Below, one piece after another: positions 49,641 to 60,091 of a stretch of DNA of 64,000 nt (position 1 is the stretch's first letter; each line of letters opens with the position of its first letter). The notes under the pieces were generated by a model. The model searched no databases. It was not told where the DNA came from and saw only the letters and a program-made list of their open reading frames with translations. Source of the stretch: Gongronella butleri. Lineage: Eukaryota; Mucoromycota; Mucoromycetes; Mucorales; Cunninghamellaceae. The stretch is from assembly GCA_025201375.1 (NCBI GenBank), contig JAIWZP010000024.1:248001-312000 (forward strand). Reading direction: 5' to 3'. Made by a program: the position numbers and the translations under genes.

Positions 49641-50479
49641 TTAAGCCTTCTTGGCAGCCTTGGCCGCCTTGGACTTGGCGATGGCGGCCTGGCGGGCAGC
49701 AGCGCGGGCATCGGGCTTTTGGTTGCGCTTGGCACGGATGGCCTCCCAGGAGGTACCAGCAATGGCACGCTCGTGCTTGACATTCTTGCGCGATCGCTTC
49801 TTGGCAACCTCCTCGGTGATGCCCTTCTTGTTGAGGCGACGGTAGATCGTGGTCCAGCGGATCTTGCGGGGGTTCAGGCGCTGGAGGAAGTACGACTCGG
49901 CCTTGCCGTTGATGAAACGGAAGGTCTAAGAATTTTAAAAAAAAAAAGATAAAAATGAGCAAAAATCGGTGGAATTGGATGGCGCACGAGACACGGTGTC
50001 ATGGCATGGCAAACAGAGCACGCACGCTCACACCTGGAGTCACATTGACCGTGTCTAAAAGAGCGACATGGATGTATTTCAACGAATGGAGCCTTCATCC
50101 GTCACTCTAGGCACAGTCGTGTGATCCGGCGGCGTCAATTGCAGCGAGCAAGCGTGCGTGTTCGATTTGCCTATGCGCAAGTCGTGCTGATGTTGCTGGG
50201 AAAAGAGGATAATTAAGTGCGAGGTAGGTGACTTACTCTAAAATCATGAAAAAAAGTGATGAGTGTCCTGATCGAGAAGCGTGTGGGCCGTGTCGCTTTC
50301 TTTTCTTTACCTGCTGTCAATGCGGACGTAGGTCTTGCCCTTGGCAGGGTAGATCTTAAAGCCGGAGAACGAACAAATTTCGAGCCTATGGAAGAAAAAG
50401 ATGAACATCTGTATGCATATAATGGATGGATGGATGCCATGATGCCTAAACGATGGATGGATGCCCCAACTTACTTCAT
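49641..50479 (-). CDS. RPL24: 60S ribosomal protein eL24
   Basis: Large-subunit ribosomal protein. Exons: 50479-50475 (ATGAA only), 50385-50311, a predicted single base at 50237, and 49925-49641; together 366 nt, or 121 residues. The first two exons read MKLEICSFSGFKIYPAKGKT then YVRIDS, with the Cys and basic residues of the eL24 zinc-fold start. The last exon reads TFRFINGKAESYFLQRLNPR, KIRWTTIYRRLNKKG and the Lys/Ala-rich tail. Exon 2 leaves two bases (AG) and exon 4 begins on a codon boundary, so one base is missing. A one-base exon (A, giving AGA, Arg) flanked by TTTTAG and GTAAGT supplies exactly that. The leader is pyrimidine-rich, as for many ribosomal protein genes. Confidence 0.93.
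50237..50237 (-). other. Predicted one-nucleotide exon of RPL24
   Basis: On the minus strand the sequence is TTTTTCATGATTTTAG, then A, then GTAAGT. The single A completes the Arg codon between the exon ending at 50311 and the exon starting at 49925. Without it the reading frame of this highly conserved protein breaks. See findings. Confidence 0.6.
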
Positions 50480-52255
50480 TGTTCGACGTGGAGAAAGGGA
50501 AGGAAGGAAAAAAAGGAGGGAGAAAAATAGACGCCGACTCTTTTTTAGATGCGGGCTCACTGGGGCATGAGAGCCATGAGCTGGACCAAATGGATGCCGG
50601 ACATTGACCGGACCGCGGAGATTGATTTTTTTGTGTTCAGCGCTTGGACGCCTCCGTCGGTGCCTGTTTCTCTCCAATATGATCGCTACATATGCTCGGT
50701 CCACGCTTTCCCTGTCGTATGACACGAATTGTGACTCTGACATACGAGTGCTCACATCCCCAATGCAGTCAAAGAGAGCATGACTTTGCTAATGCCACCA
50801 ATTTGCACGAGCACATTCGAAAGCAGCACAATTACAACACCCCCTAGTCGTTCAAGCTATGATAGTCACGCGTCGCAAGGACACAGAAGACAAGTACATA
50901 TTTCTCAAGGCGATGAAATTGTTGCGTAGCTTTAAACACAGCTTGGCCTATACATTATCTAAAGAAATTGCCGCTTCGCGAGATGCGAAGCAATCAACCC
51001 ATCCTTGGCGCCCACGGCCCCTTTTAGTCCCGTTCCGCAGCACCATCGGCAGCCGCGTCGGGTCACACGCCCGCTTTCCTTCACCGTCGCCTGAGCATTG
51101 ATGGCGTGTCCATGCGGAACGCTGCTGACGACGAATTGGACGAATATATCAATCAGCGCCATGGCTGGAGCTCGGACCAGCATCCTCAGCGGGCGCACAT
51201 GATGGAACATTTGCCGAACAAAAAAAAACAGCATGTTGTAGCCGAGGCACCGAAGGGGACGGGCGCACTTCCTTTTTTTCGTCGTTGAACACACACCCAC
51301 CCACACCCACGCGGCGTCACATCGCTGTTTTTTTTTAGATTGGCTCCCACCCACCCAGCTGCACCCACCCATACCCTGGCGACACACCCACACACCCGCA
51401 GACACCCACGCGTCACATTGCATCTTTTTTTTTTTTTAGATTGGCCCCCGCCCACCCAGCTGCACGCGCACCCTGCCCACACACACGCACGGACCCGGGA
51501 TAGTGGGATGACGTGCAATTGCCACCAATCAAAGTTGGTCGTTTCTTGGACCCAATAAGAGCGCGCCATTTCCGATTTTTCAACCCCTTTTTTCGTGCGG
51601 TTTTTATATGAACCGTTGGAGGCAAAAGTGTTCAGAAACATGTTTTGCATCGATCATCTCGTAAGCTGGCCACGTTCCTGTAGAGTAAAAATACACCATG
51701 AAAAAAAGGCGAAAAGTGCCCTCTAACGAAAACCAGATGCCCTGAGCGAATAATTAAGATGCCAGCAGAACGCTCCAATTGCCTTTTTTTGGCTGCGATT
51801 TTTTTCATATCATATCATATGATACTGTGGAGTGCGGACAAGACACCAAGACGTATCATATCAAACAAATTTGCTCCTGTAAATTCTACAAATGATACAG
51901 TTTGAGCCAAGCACACATGAGAAATTAAAAAACGAGGGCACAATCGAAGCAAATATTATTTTAGCAGCGAATACGTGTGAAAGAACGAGAGAAATGATAG
52001 GAATTAAGGTGGGTATCGCAGCATTTCATAAGTAAAAAGTGAGAGAGAGAAAAGAAAGGGGAAAGAGACGTTTAAATAGGCTATGGAGCTAGGCTGTGAA
52101 GCGATTTCAATTTCAGGCACAACACGTTAGAGCGTGGGTGCAACTGAGCGTCAATGCATGTCTGATCTGCTGCGCATCATCCAGATGAATGCCAAAATTG
52201 ACAATACACGATCTTCAAATGTGATTATCGCCCGAACGCGACAGAACGGGGTATG
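50480..52255. other. Intergenic, with CACCC-rich duplication
   Basis: Upstream of RPL24, then gene-free. At about 51290-51490 a unit of roughly 100 bp (cacccacgcg, a T run, ttagattggc, ccacccagctgca) is present twice. Short cat/atcatat repeats lie near 51807-51830. No gene is seen. Confidence 0.5.
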
Positions 52256-52880
52256 ATACGGGGCCCTCTGCTTGTATAAGGGGCCCTGTACCATATACGG
52301 GGCCCTCTGCTTGTATAAGGGGTCTTCTGCTATATACGGGGCCCTCTGCTTGTATAAGGGGCCTTTGGCTATATACGGGGCCCTCTGCCATATACGGGGC
52401 CCTCTGCCATATACGGGGCCCTCTGCCATATACGGGGCCCTCTGCTTGTATAAGGGGCCTTCTGCTATATACGAGGCCCTCTGCTTGTATAAGGGGCCCT
52501 CTGCTTGTATATGGGGCCTTCTGCTATATACGGGGCCTTCTGCTATATACGGGGCCTTGTGCTATATAGGGGGCCCTCTGCTTGTATAAGGGGCCCTCTG
52601 CTTGTATAAGGGGCCCTCTGCTTGTATAAGGGGCCCTCTGCTTGTATAAGGGGCCCTCTGCTTGTATAAGGGGCCTTCTGCTATATACGGGGCCTTCTGC
52701 TATATTCGGGGCCTTCTGCTATATACGGGGCCTTCTGCTATATACGGGGCCCTCTGCTTGTATAAGGGGCCCTCTGTTTGTATAAGGGGCCCTCTGCTTG
52801 TATAAAGGGCCCTCTGCTTGTATAAGGGGCCTTCTGCTATATACGGGGTCCTCGGGGCCCTGTGTTTGAGGAGCCCTCTG
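52256..52880 (+). repeat. Two-monomer minisatellite (20-bp and 19-bp units)
   Basis: About 30 head-to-tail units of two main kinds: A, 'ggggccctctgcttgtataa' (20 bp), and B, 'ggggccttctgctatatac' (19 bp). A few hybrids carry the start of A and the end of B ('cctctgccatatac'). Blocks of identical units (five A units from about 52570, four B units from about 52670) suggest local homogenisation. The final units degrade into unique sequence near 52850-52890. There are no spacers. Confidence 0.97.
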
Positions 52881-53487
52881 TATTGGCCGGCTGCCACTTT
52901 TTGCATCGCTTTTTTTCAACTGCTGGCATAAAACAAGGTGACCGAGCACGAGGCGAGGATCACAAACGCAATCCCCTCTTTAAAATACAAATCGCATTTT
53001 AGTAAAATCAAGATGCCTGTCGCGACATTTGTGTGCCCATAGAAGTTGCAGCGCGAGGACAATGGGTCATTTTAAAATATCAGGTTTTTTATTTTCACAA
53101 AAAAAGATGCTGATATTAATCAGACGTGATTTGCGTTTGCTTTCACGCTTCAATTAACATTTCTTGTGTTGGACGCACTGTAGCGCGGAAAAGAAGAAGG
53201 AAAAAAAATCAGAAACGACGCGACTGGACCACGTCACCAGCATGCCCCGCCTCTTTCTCGTCTTTAAAACCACTTCAATGGCCAAATTCCAAGTTTTTGA
53301 GCTTTTATTCAAGACATCGATAATTAGTTTACTATTTTCTCGATTGTTCGTGTCCCAAAATGCGTCTTGCCAGCCATGCGCATCTGCAAGGCGACCTCCT
53401 TGGCTTTAACAAGTGAAAAGCTTGCAATTGCACAAAATGCAGCAAGTCTATAATTTATTGGAGGGATTATGTGCGTAAGGTGCCTAT
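52881..53487. other. Intergenic, no gene seen
   Basis: Sequence between the minisatellite and the arginase stop. AT-rich; no gene visible. Confidence 0.4.
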
Positions 53488-54798
53488 TTACAAAAGGCTT
53501 TCTCCGAGACCACTGCGGGCCACGGAGCAGCCAACTTGAATGGTGCGATAAGCTGCCTCTTCGTCTTCCAAAGCCGGATTGACCTATACATTTAGGAAAA
53601 AATTGAGATCCTAGCCCATGTCGCGCTCTTTTTTTGCTTTTACCTCGACGACGTCCATGGACACCATCAGTTTGGTCGCCGCCAGGTACTCGCAGATATA
53701 ATGGCCCTCACGGAAAGTGAGGCCACCGCGGACAGGCGTGCCCTAAAAGACGAAAAAAAAAAATAGCAAAATCAACACGCCAGTTCCAATTTTTCTTTGA
53801 TTTTTTTTTCTCGAGATCATACGGTGCTGGGCGCGACGGAGGGATCAAGGGCGTCGACGTCAAAGGACAGATGGATGGGGCGCGAGCGGTCGGGATTGAC
53901 GGCGTCCATGGCAAGCTCCATGACGCGACCAATGCCCATGGCATCGACCTCGTGCATCGAAAAGGCCTTGATGCCAAGGTCCTTGATGATGCGCTTCTCG
54001 CCCTCGTCGACGTCGCGCAGCGCAATGTACACAAGGCGCTCCGGACGAAGGACAGCTTTCACCCACTCAAAATCAGGGTGCGTGGCAAGACCAGCAAGGA
54101 AGCTGATCGGGCACCCGTGGATATTACCGGACGGGGTGGATTCAGGGGTATTGATGTCCTATCATAGACCGAAAGAAAAAAAATGAGCAAAAAAATGCGC
54201 AAAAATCCAAAAGATCTTATCAGATTTAATCTTCCCACGCTTCCATTGTTTTTAAAAGCCATCTGTCTGTGCCTTGGCAAAACATTGAGCGGGTCGTCAT
54301 GTGACAGACACGCTCGCCCGCTCACGCGTGCGTGTGCACGACACACCGATGCAAAACCACAACACACACACACGCAAAACAAAAATCACTTACAGCATGT
54401 GCATCGACCCAGAAGAGACAGGCGTCTGGGTAGGCGCGGAAGATGCCCGAGACGGTGGCGAGGCCGAGCGAGTGGTCACCACCAAGGGTCAGGACAAATT
54501 GTCGCTTGGATGCATACGCAAAAATCTGATCGGCCAGGCGCTGCGTGACGGCAGACACAAACTTGGGATTGATCAGGTTGTTGACGACCGGATCGTGCGC
54601 AGGACGCAGATCGTCAAGATCGTCATTGGCTTGGTACGACGGCTGCCAGCCAAGCTCCTTGATTTGCTCAAGCAAGCCGCTCTCAATCAGCTTCATGGGA
54701 CCGCCCTCCACACCTTCGCGCGGCTGCCCAGCATTGAATGGCACGCCAATCACGGCAACCTCCTTGTTGCCAAGAATCTTGTGATCACCCGTCGTCAT
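53488..54798 (-). CDS. CAR1: Arginase
   Basis: Hydrolyses arginine to ornithine and urea, the first step of arginine catabolism. Exons 54798-54394, 54158-53823, 53742-53644 and 53583-53488 give 311 residues, the usual family length. Manganese ligands are all present: H109 (LTLGGDHS), D132, H134 and D136 (FWVDAHADIN, spanning an intron), and D235 and D237 (SFDVDALDPS). PFNAGQPREGVEGGP near the N-terminus and the C-terminal SMDVVEVNP are family signatures. The gene is transcribed in the same direction as the aldehyde dehydrogenase gene next to it. Confidence 0.97.
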
Positions 54799-55138
54799 GA
54801 GTGTTTTGTTTTTATAAAAAAAAAAATGAGTGAAACAGGAAAGAAAAAGGCACAGCCAGTGGGCAATCGTGAAAAAAATATTTAAAGCGCACCAAGAACT
54901 CGATCCAATCGATCGAACCGCCGCTTGAAAAAAAAAATGCCTTGCCTCTCAGCCATCCCGCAAAGGTGAAAAAAAAAAATGATGCAACAGCACAAAGCGC
55001 CACAAACGGTGTAATTTCCTGTTTCCGGCCGCCAATTGCTGCTCGGGGGTGGTTGCCCCTCCCGATGGCCACCTCGATGACAGATAGACAGACAAGAGAA
55101 AAGTCGTTTTTAATTCATAAATAACAAAAAGAAGCTTT
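54799..55138. promoter_or_regulatory. Upstream region of arginase
   Basis: About 340 bp between the stop of the aldehyde dehydrogenase gene and the ATG of arginase. It holds A runs and a TTTAAATA-like stretch on the minus strand near 54878. No GATA-type cluster can be claimed with confidence. Confidence 0.3.
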
Positions 55139-55439
55139 CTACATCAAGCTGCGGCGGTAGCGCAAAAAGAGGAGGAGAAGGACGGCGAAACTGATGTGGA
55201 ATCGGAAGCCCGCACGACGCAGCTTGTAGTAATAGACGACAGGATGCGTCGAGAGCACCATGCGCAAGGTCGACAATTTGCGGCTCGTGTACGGAGGATA
55301 CCTGAAGCTATTAAACACCTCCATGCGCAAATTTTTTTGCATGATTGGGCGCTCATGCGAAAAGGTCTCGAACGACTTGTCGCCGTGGTACTTGCCCATG
55401 CCAGAGTGGCCCACACCACCAAAGGGCAGCGCGTATTCT

Positions 55440-55479
<40 letters not shown>

Positions 55480-57223
55480 AAAGAAAAAAGAAAAAGAAAA
55501 AGAAAAAAAAAGGAGAAAAAGCGCGTCAGATCATGTCATGGGCGTGATTTTCTTGACGGATCGGGGTTTACCAGCTTGGTGCACCATTGTGTCATTGATC
55601 AAGACGCCACCGGATTGCGTTGTCGTCGTGACTAGTCCGAAAATAAAAGGTGAGTGGGGATTTTTTTTCTTTTTTTCAATAGGGCGCCTTACGTCGCTCA
55701 ATGGCTTGCTTGTTCTTGGAAAAGATGTACAGCGCGAGCGGTGCCTCCTTGCTGCTGATGTAGGCAAGGGCCTCGTCCAAGTGGCGGTAGGCAATGACTG
55801 GCAGCACGGGACCAAAGATCTCGTCGCCCATCAGGACAGACTCGAGCGGCGACACGCCTGTGATCAGCGTGGGCGCAATGTAGCGCGTCTCGCGGTCCAT
55901 GTCGCCGCCAACGACCACGTCGCCGCTCTCGCGCTCCGCAATCAGGCGCGCCACGTGGTCAAAATGGCGCTCCGACACCATACGTGCAAAATGCCCCGAC
56001 AACTTGGGATTCGCGCCAAACCACTTGGTGACCGTGCTCTTGAACGCTTGCGTAAAAGGCTCAACAAGCGATTCGTGCAGCAGCACATAATCTGGCGCGA
56101 CGCATGCCTATTAAAACATGTCAGTTTTAGATTTTGTCACTTTTTTTTGGCCTTTTTTTCATGTACCTGGCCGCCATTGAAGAACTTGCCCCAGGCAATA
56201 CGCTGCACGACCGTGTTGAGGTTGACGCCTTGCGTGACAATGGCCGGACTGCAATGGGACGCGAGAGGGGAAATGAGAAAATGGCTAAAATAGGCTACTT
56301 TTTTTATTACCTCTTTCCGCCCAATTCCAACGTGACGGGCGTGACGTTTTTGGCGGCAGCTTGCATGACAATCTTGCCAACATTCGTGCTGCCCGTGTAA
56401 AAGATGTGGTCAAAGCGCTGCGCAAGCAGAGCTGTGGCCGCATCGACGCCGCCATTGACAATACGGTACATGCGCGAGTCGACGTACGTGGGAAACAGGT
56501 CCGCGAGCAAATTCGCAGTATGGGGCGCGATTTCCGACGGCTACACAACGATAAAAATGAGCCAATGTCTACTTTTTATCATTGTTTACCTTGATGATCA
56601 CGGTGTTGCCGGCGGCAATGGCACCGATCAACGGCACCAGGGTCAATTGGACAGGGAAATTCCAGGCACCTGTTGAAAAAGAAATTAGAAAACGATGGCC
56701 CGGTGGAATCAAGTGTCACTTGCCTAAAATGAGAACAAGGCCAAGCGCTTCCTTGCGCACCACGGTCGTACCACTGGCGGCAGCACCATTTCTACCCTTG
56801 ATTTTCTTGTCTTTCACAAGGCGATCCAAATTCTAAAAAGAAAAAGAAAAAAAAAAAACTTGAAAATCAGCATGGGAGTACCACGAAAAAAAAAAAAAAA
56901 AGTCATCATACATCCAAGTAGTAGACGCATTCTTCAAGCACAGGATTGATGTCGCCTGTAAACGCCTCCAGACGCGGCTTGCCCATGTCCTTGGCCAGCG
57001 CGTCGTAGAATTTCTCTTCATTTTCCTTGACCATGTCATGGATGCGCTCAATGTTCAACCGGCGCCAGCGCAATTCACGCGATGTTCCTAAAAAAATGCG
57101 TGCAATGAGCCCTGAGAACAAAAAAAACGAGCGTGTCTTGCTTTTCTTACCAGCCAAAAAAGTGCCGCGCAGGACAGACACCGAGTCCTCGAGCGTATCA
57201 AACGATGTGTGCTTCAAAACCAT
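55139..57223 (-). CDS. HFD1: Fatty aldehyde dehydrogenase (ALDH3 family), tail-anchored
   Basis: Oxidises long-chain aldehydes such as hexadecenal from sphingolipid breakdown; yeast Hfd1 also acts in coenzyme Q precursor synthesis. Exons 57223-57151, 57087-56912, 56832-56724, 56669-56590, 56540-56311, 56248-56167, 56107-55693, 55631-55572 and 55437-55139 give 507 residues. The catalytic glutamate motif is [13 protein letters not shown] and the catalytic cysteine is C252 in [32 protein letters not shown] and EIFGPVLPV are ALDH3 signatures. The last residues form a hydrophobic helix ([17 protein letters not shown]), a membrane tail for ER, mitochondrial outer membrane or lipid droplet. The intron 56670-56723 uses a GC donor (GCAAGT). 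The last intron contains a 37-nt T run next to its acceptor. Confidence 0.96.
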
Positions 57224-57635
57224 GGTAAAAAAAACAGAATTAAAGAAAAGAAAAGAAAAAGAAGCTTTTTGTAGAGACGATGATTTTCATCCGCATGAAA
57301 AAGAGGGGGCTGTGGAAGTGAATGGGGTTTGGTTACCTTTGTCCGACAATGGGCACGCTAAATCAAGCAGGCGGCGTCAGGCAAGCGTTGGAGACTCACG
57401 TGTCACAGAACTTTGTCCCCCTCCGCCCAGTCTGCGCGGCTTGCCTTTTTTTTTTTTTCATATGTGCCCCCCACATTTTTCATTGCTTGTCGTGCCTTTT
57501 GCCGCCCACCTTTTTTGCGGAACAATCCAGTGTCACAAGGTCGCGTCCCCCCACCGACATCCATGACAGCCAAAAACAAAACGAGATGGCCAAATTGTTC
57601 GCCACGCGGGGGAGAGGGGCGTTGCGCCTGAGGTT
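57224..57635. other. Intergenic, no gene seen
   Basis: Upstream of HFD1 and downstream of the small unknown gene. No coding signal is seen. Confidence 0.4.
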
Positions 57636-58071
57636 TCATCCGTCGGCCATGCCATTGTCCTTGCTGTCCCCGCCGCTGACGTGCCGGTGTTCCCACCACC
57701 GCTCGCGAAATTCGGGGTCGCCATATCGCTCCACGTGAAGCTGCCTCAAATACTGATTGATCCCGCTGTAATCGCCCGTTGACACAATCGGTGCGTGCTC
57801 CTGCAACGATAGCGTAGCAAGCGAAAGCTCGGCGGGCCTATTATTTCGTAGAAAAAAAAATTCAAATCAAAAATTGAAAAAAAAAAAGACGAAAAAGGTC
57901 GAACGCTGCTGCTGGCGAAATCACACAATGGCACTTTTGTTGCTTGCAAACGTACGAGGAAGGGATGTCGTGGTCCAGTTTGACGCGCTTCAGACCAGCT
58001 GCTTGGCTCGGCCCTTGCACAGCGTCGTGTTCGTCTTGCCGCACGCGCTTGCCTTCGGGCTTGTCGCTCAT
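57636..58071 (-). CDS. Small conserved-looking protein of unknown function
   Basis: Two exons (58071-57956 and 57837-57636) give 105 residues. The first reads MSDKPEGKRVRQDEHDAVQG and is charged and probably disordered, with a basic patch (LKRVKLDHD) that could serve as a nuclear signal. The second carries a compact segment NQYLRQLHVERYGDPEFRER followed by WWEHRH, rich in aromatic and charged residues, then an acidic/glycine tail. Donor GTACGT and acceptor AATAG keep the frame. I do not recognise the family. Confidence 0.6.
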
Positions 58072-58720
58072 CGTCACTCACAGTCGCTCACCAAAAAAAA
58101 AAAAGAGATAAAGAAAAAGCCAAGCAACAACCTCCTCACTGCGCAATTTTCCTGCCTAAAAATACAAATAAATCATCCAACTTGGGTTTTCCTTGTTTTC
58201 GGCTTGTTGACACCGGCTCTCGATACCCTCACGCTCTCAATTCTACTTTTTTTGTTGCCAATGCGCACGGCGCTTGGCCAAACACCCTCTTTTCCTCTGA
58301 ATTTTACTCCTGTTGGCGCTGAGCTCCCAGCGTCGTGGCGCCAAAATGGGCCGTTGAGGGCTCCCCTTCACACACACACGCGGCATTTAAAATTAGTCCA
58401 ATCACAATCAGCGCAGTAGCTAGTGGCAAATTGACGCATTTGCGTGTTTGACGCGTTTGACACGTTTTGCTGGACGAACAAACAAGACAGTGTACTCGGA
58501 AAGGGAGGTGGTTCATTGTTGCAAATGCTCGCATCGCATGGCTTGCAAATCGTTTTTTCCCAATGGATCAAAGATTTTTTGTACAATAAATCAAAGAAAA
58601 AGAAAAAATCAATGGCTTCAAAAATAAAAAGCTATTCATGCAGCAGCAGCGCGCGGTCGTCGCGCGCAAAAAACTTTAGAGATGCCTCAAGAATGTCTAA
58701 CATTTGCCACAATTGTGGAA
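58072..58720. other. Intergenic between the small gene and the tRNA
   Basis: No gene is visible. The ORFs in this stretch are not protein-like. Confidence 0.35.
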
Positions 58721-58791
58721 GGGGATATAGTGTAATGGTATCACGTTTGCTTCGCATGCATATAATCCGAGTTCGATTCTCGGTGTCTCCA
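58721..58791 (+). tRNA. tRNA-Ala (anticodon CGC)
   Basis: Folds into a 71-nt cloverleaf with discriminator A. Acceptor stem GGGGATA pairs with TGTCTCC, including the G3-U70 pair that marks alanine. Anticodon loop TTCGCAT has anticodon CGC. The T arm is CCGAG-TTCGATT-CTCGG. The D stem and the anticodon stem each have a U-U mismatch (10-13 with 21-24, and position 27 with 43). No intron. B-box-like GAGTTCGATTC is present. Confidence 0.9.
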
Positions 58792-58980
58792 AAAAACCTT
58801 CCAATTTTTTTTCTTTGCCGGGATAAGCGGTTTTTTTGAAACGGATTGGTGCGGTCTTTTAATTTTTGGCGCACCAAGGTTCATTATTTAGGGCCTGATG
58901 ACGGCTTTTGGACATGTGTTCAACATCCATTGATGAATACCACGCCACTCAAAAAGATTTACTTTTAAAAAGAGGTGTGC

Positions 58981-59013
<33 letters not shown>

Positions 59014-59404
59014 TGGTGCATTCTTTGCAGGATGTACGCATCCTTGGCGCTCTCCACCAGTGTAAAGGCATGAAAAACAGCGCAGGTATTACGAAAATCC
59101 CTGAAATCGTGATTGAAATGCGATCCTCCCGGTCGATCTCCGATTTTTTTTCCCTAGCACCAGCTCTAAGCAGGATAGATCGCGTATGGCGCCACACTCA
59201 AGGTGTCAGATCGATGTCAAAAAATATGGCGTCGGACAATCCGGACAATGCGGGGCAAGGACGGCCAGGTTGTGCACAATTCGTACACATCGGATGAATG
59301 CCCGAGCCGATGGCCACAGAAACTCGAAAATGACGTGTTTTAACCACTTTCCATGATCTGTTTCATGTTTGGAATTATGTAGACACGTTTCTTACATAGG
59401 TGAT
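58792..59404. other. Intergenic, no gene seen
   Basis: Contains a 30-nt A run near 58982 and otherwise featureless sequence. Confidence 0.4.
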
Positions 59405-59575
59405 GGTGGAGCCATCCAAGTCAAAAGTTGGAAACAGATGTTCTAGAAATCCGTCAAACTTACACAAAAGAAGAATCGCGCACCCAAAACCACGAAAATG
59501 ACAAAAATGAGCGCGATCCATTTGCGCGTTGATGAGCAATGAGCGATTTTGTATTTAACTTGACAGGTGCAAGGC
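59405..59575 (-). repeat. Dispersed repeat module Z, copy at 59.4 kb
   Basis: Shares 'gtcaaacttacacaaaag' and 'gagcaatgagcgattttgta' with the 15.5 kb copy and the 30.9 kb copy. On the minus strand it reads YKIAHCSSTRKW, then FFFCVSLTDF and a stop, aligned with the peptides of the other copies. Confidence 0.6.
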
Positions 59576-59647
59576 CCCGGTGGATGCTCCCCTCTCCCAT
59601 TTTCCCCACTCTTGCTTACCTTTTTATTTTTCTTAAAAAAAGCGGGA

Positions 59648-60091
59648 TCATGACCAGCTTTTGCGGCCGGCATCATATGATTTTGTAAACACTACGGGAC
59701 GCGACGTTGGATTTGTCTTGGGGTTGATGTGGCTGAGGCGGTTGCCCAGGACGGCGAGCTTGGCGAGGGCGCGAATGTTACGTGCAGCGTTAATGTCGCG
59801 TTGCCACAATCGGGAGCAGCTTTTGCAGGCTACCACCGAGTGCAATGCGTACATTCGACCATATTGGGGAAACACCGTTTTGTTTTCGAGGGAACACCTC
59901 ACGCACGTGGAGCATGTTTTGGATGTAAACGATTCGTCGACGTCCAGGACGATCAGCCGGCCCTGGCGTTGGGCACGGGCAAGAGCCCTACGGAGCAACG
60001 CGCTGAGGCATCCACCAGCAAGAGACATTCCGGGCGCATGAATTGGATGCGCTCGCGGACCGCGTATCATGGAGATGGCGCGAGTTATCAC
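59648..60091 (-). pseudogene. C-terminal fragment of a Fanzor (eukaryotic TnpB/IscB-class RNA-guided nuclease)
   Basis: A 147-codon frame opens just after a TGA, with GTG first and an internal ATG at 60070. It carries the OrfB zinc-ribbon and the last RuvC motif: VDESFTSKTCSTC, then VVACKSC (zinc cysteines at 60, 63, 89 and 92), then WQRDINAARNIRALA with the RuvC-III aspartate at 99. This combination is diagnostic of TnpB-family proteins; in fungi it means Fanzor, usually carried by transposons. The segment GGCLSALLRRALARAQRQGR fits the helix before the zinc ribbon. RuvC-I and the N-terminal RNA-binding part are not found upstream, where stops and frame changes occur, so it is a decayed remnant. 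Confidence 0.85.

Noticed and set aside
52256..52880. CRISPR-like array
   Set aside because: Units are contiguous with no unique spacers, and the DNA is eukaryotic.
52272..52949. Repetitive ORFs on both strands over the GGGGCC minisatellite
   Set aside because: 20-bp and 19-bp units keep frames open by chance; both strands are equally open and no other gene signal is present.
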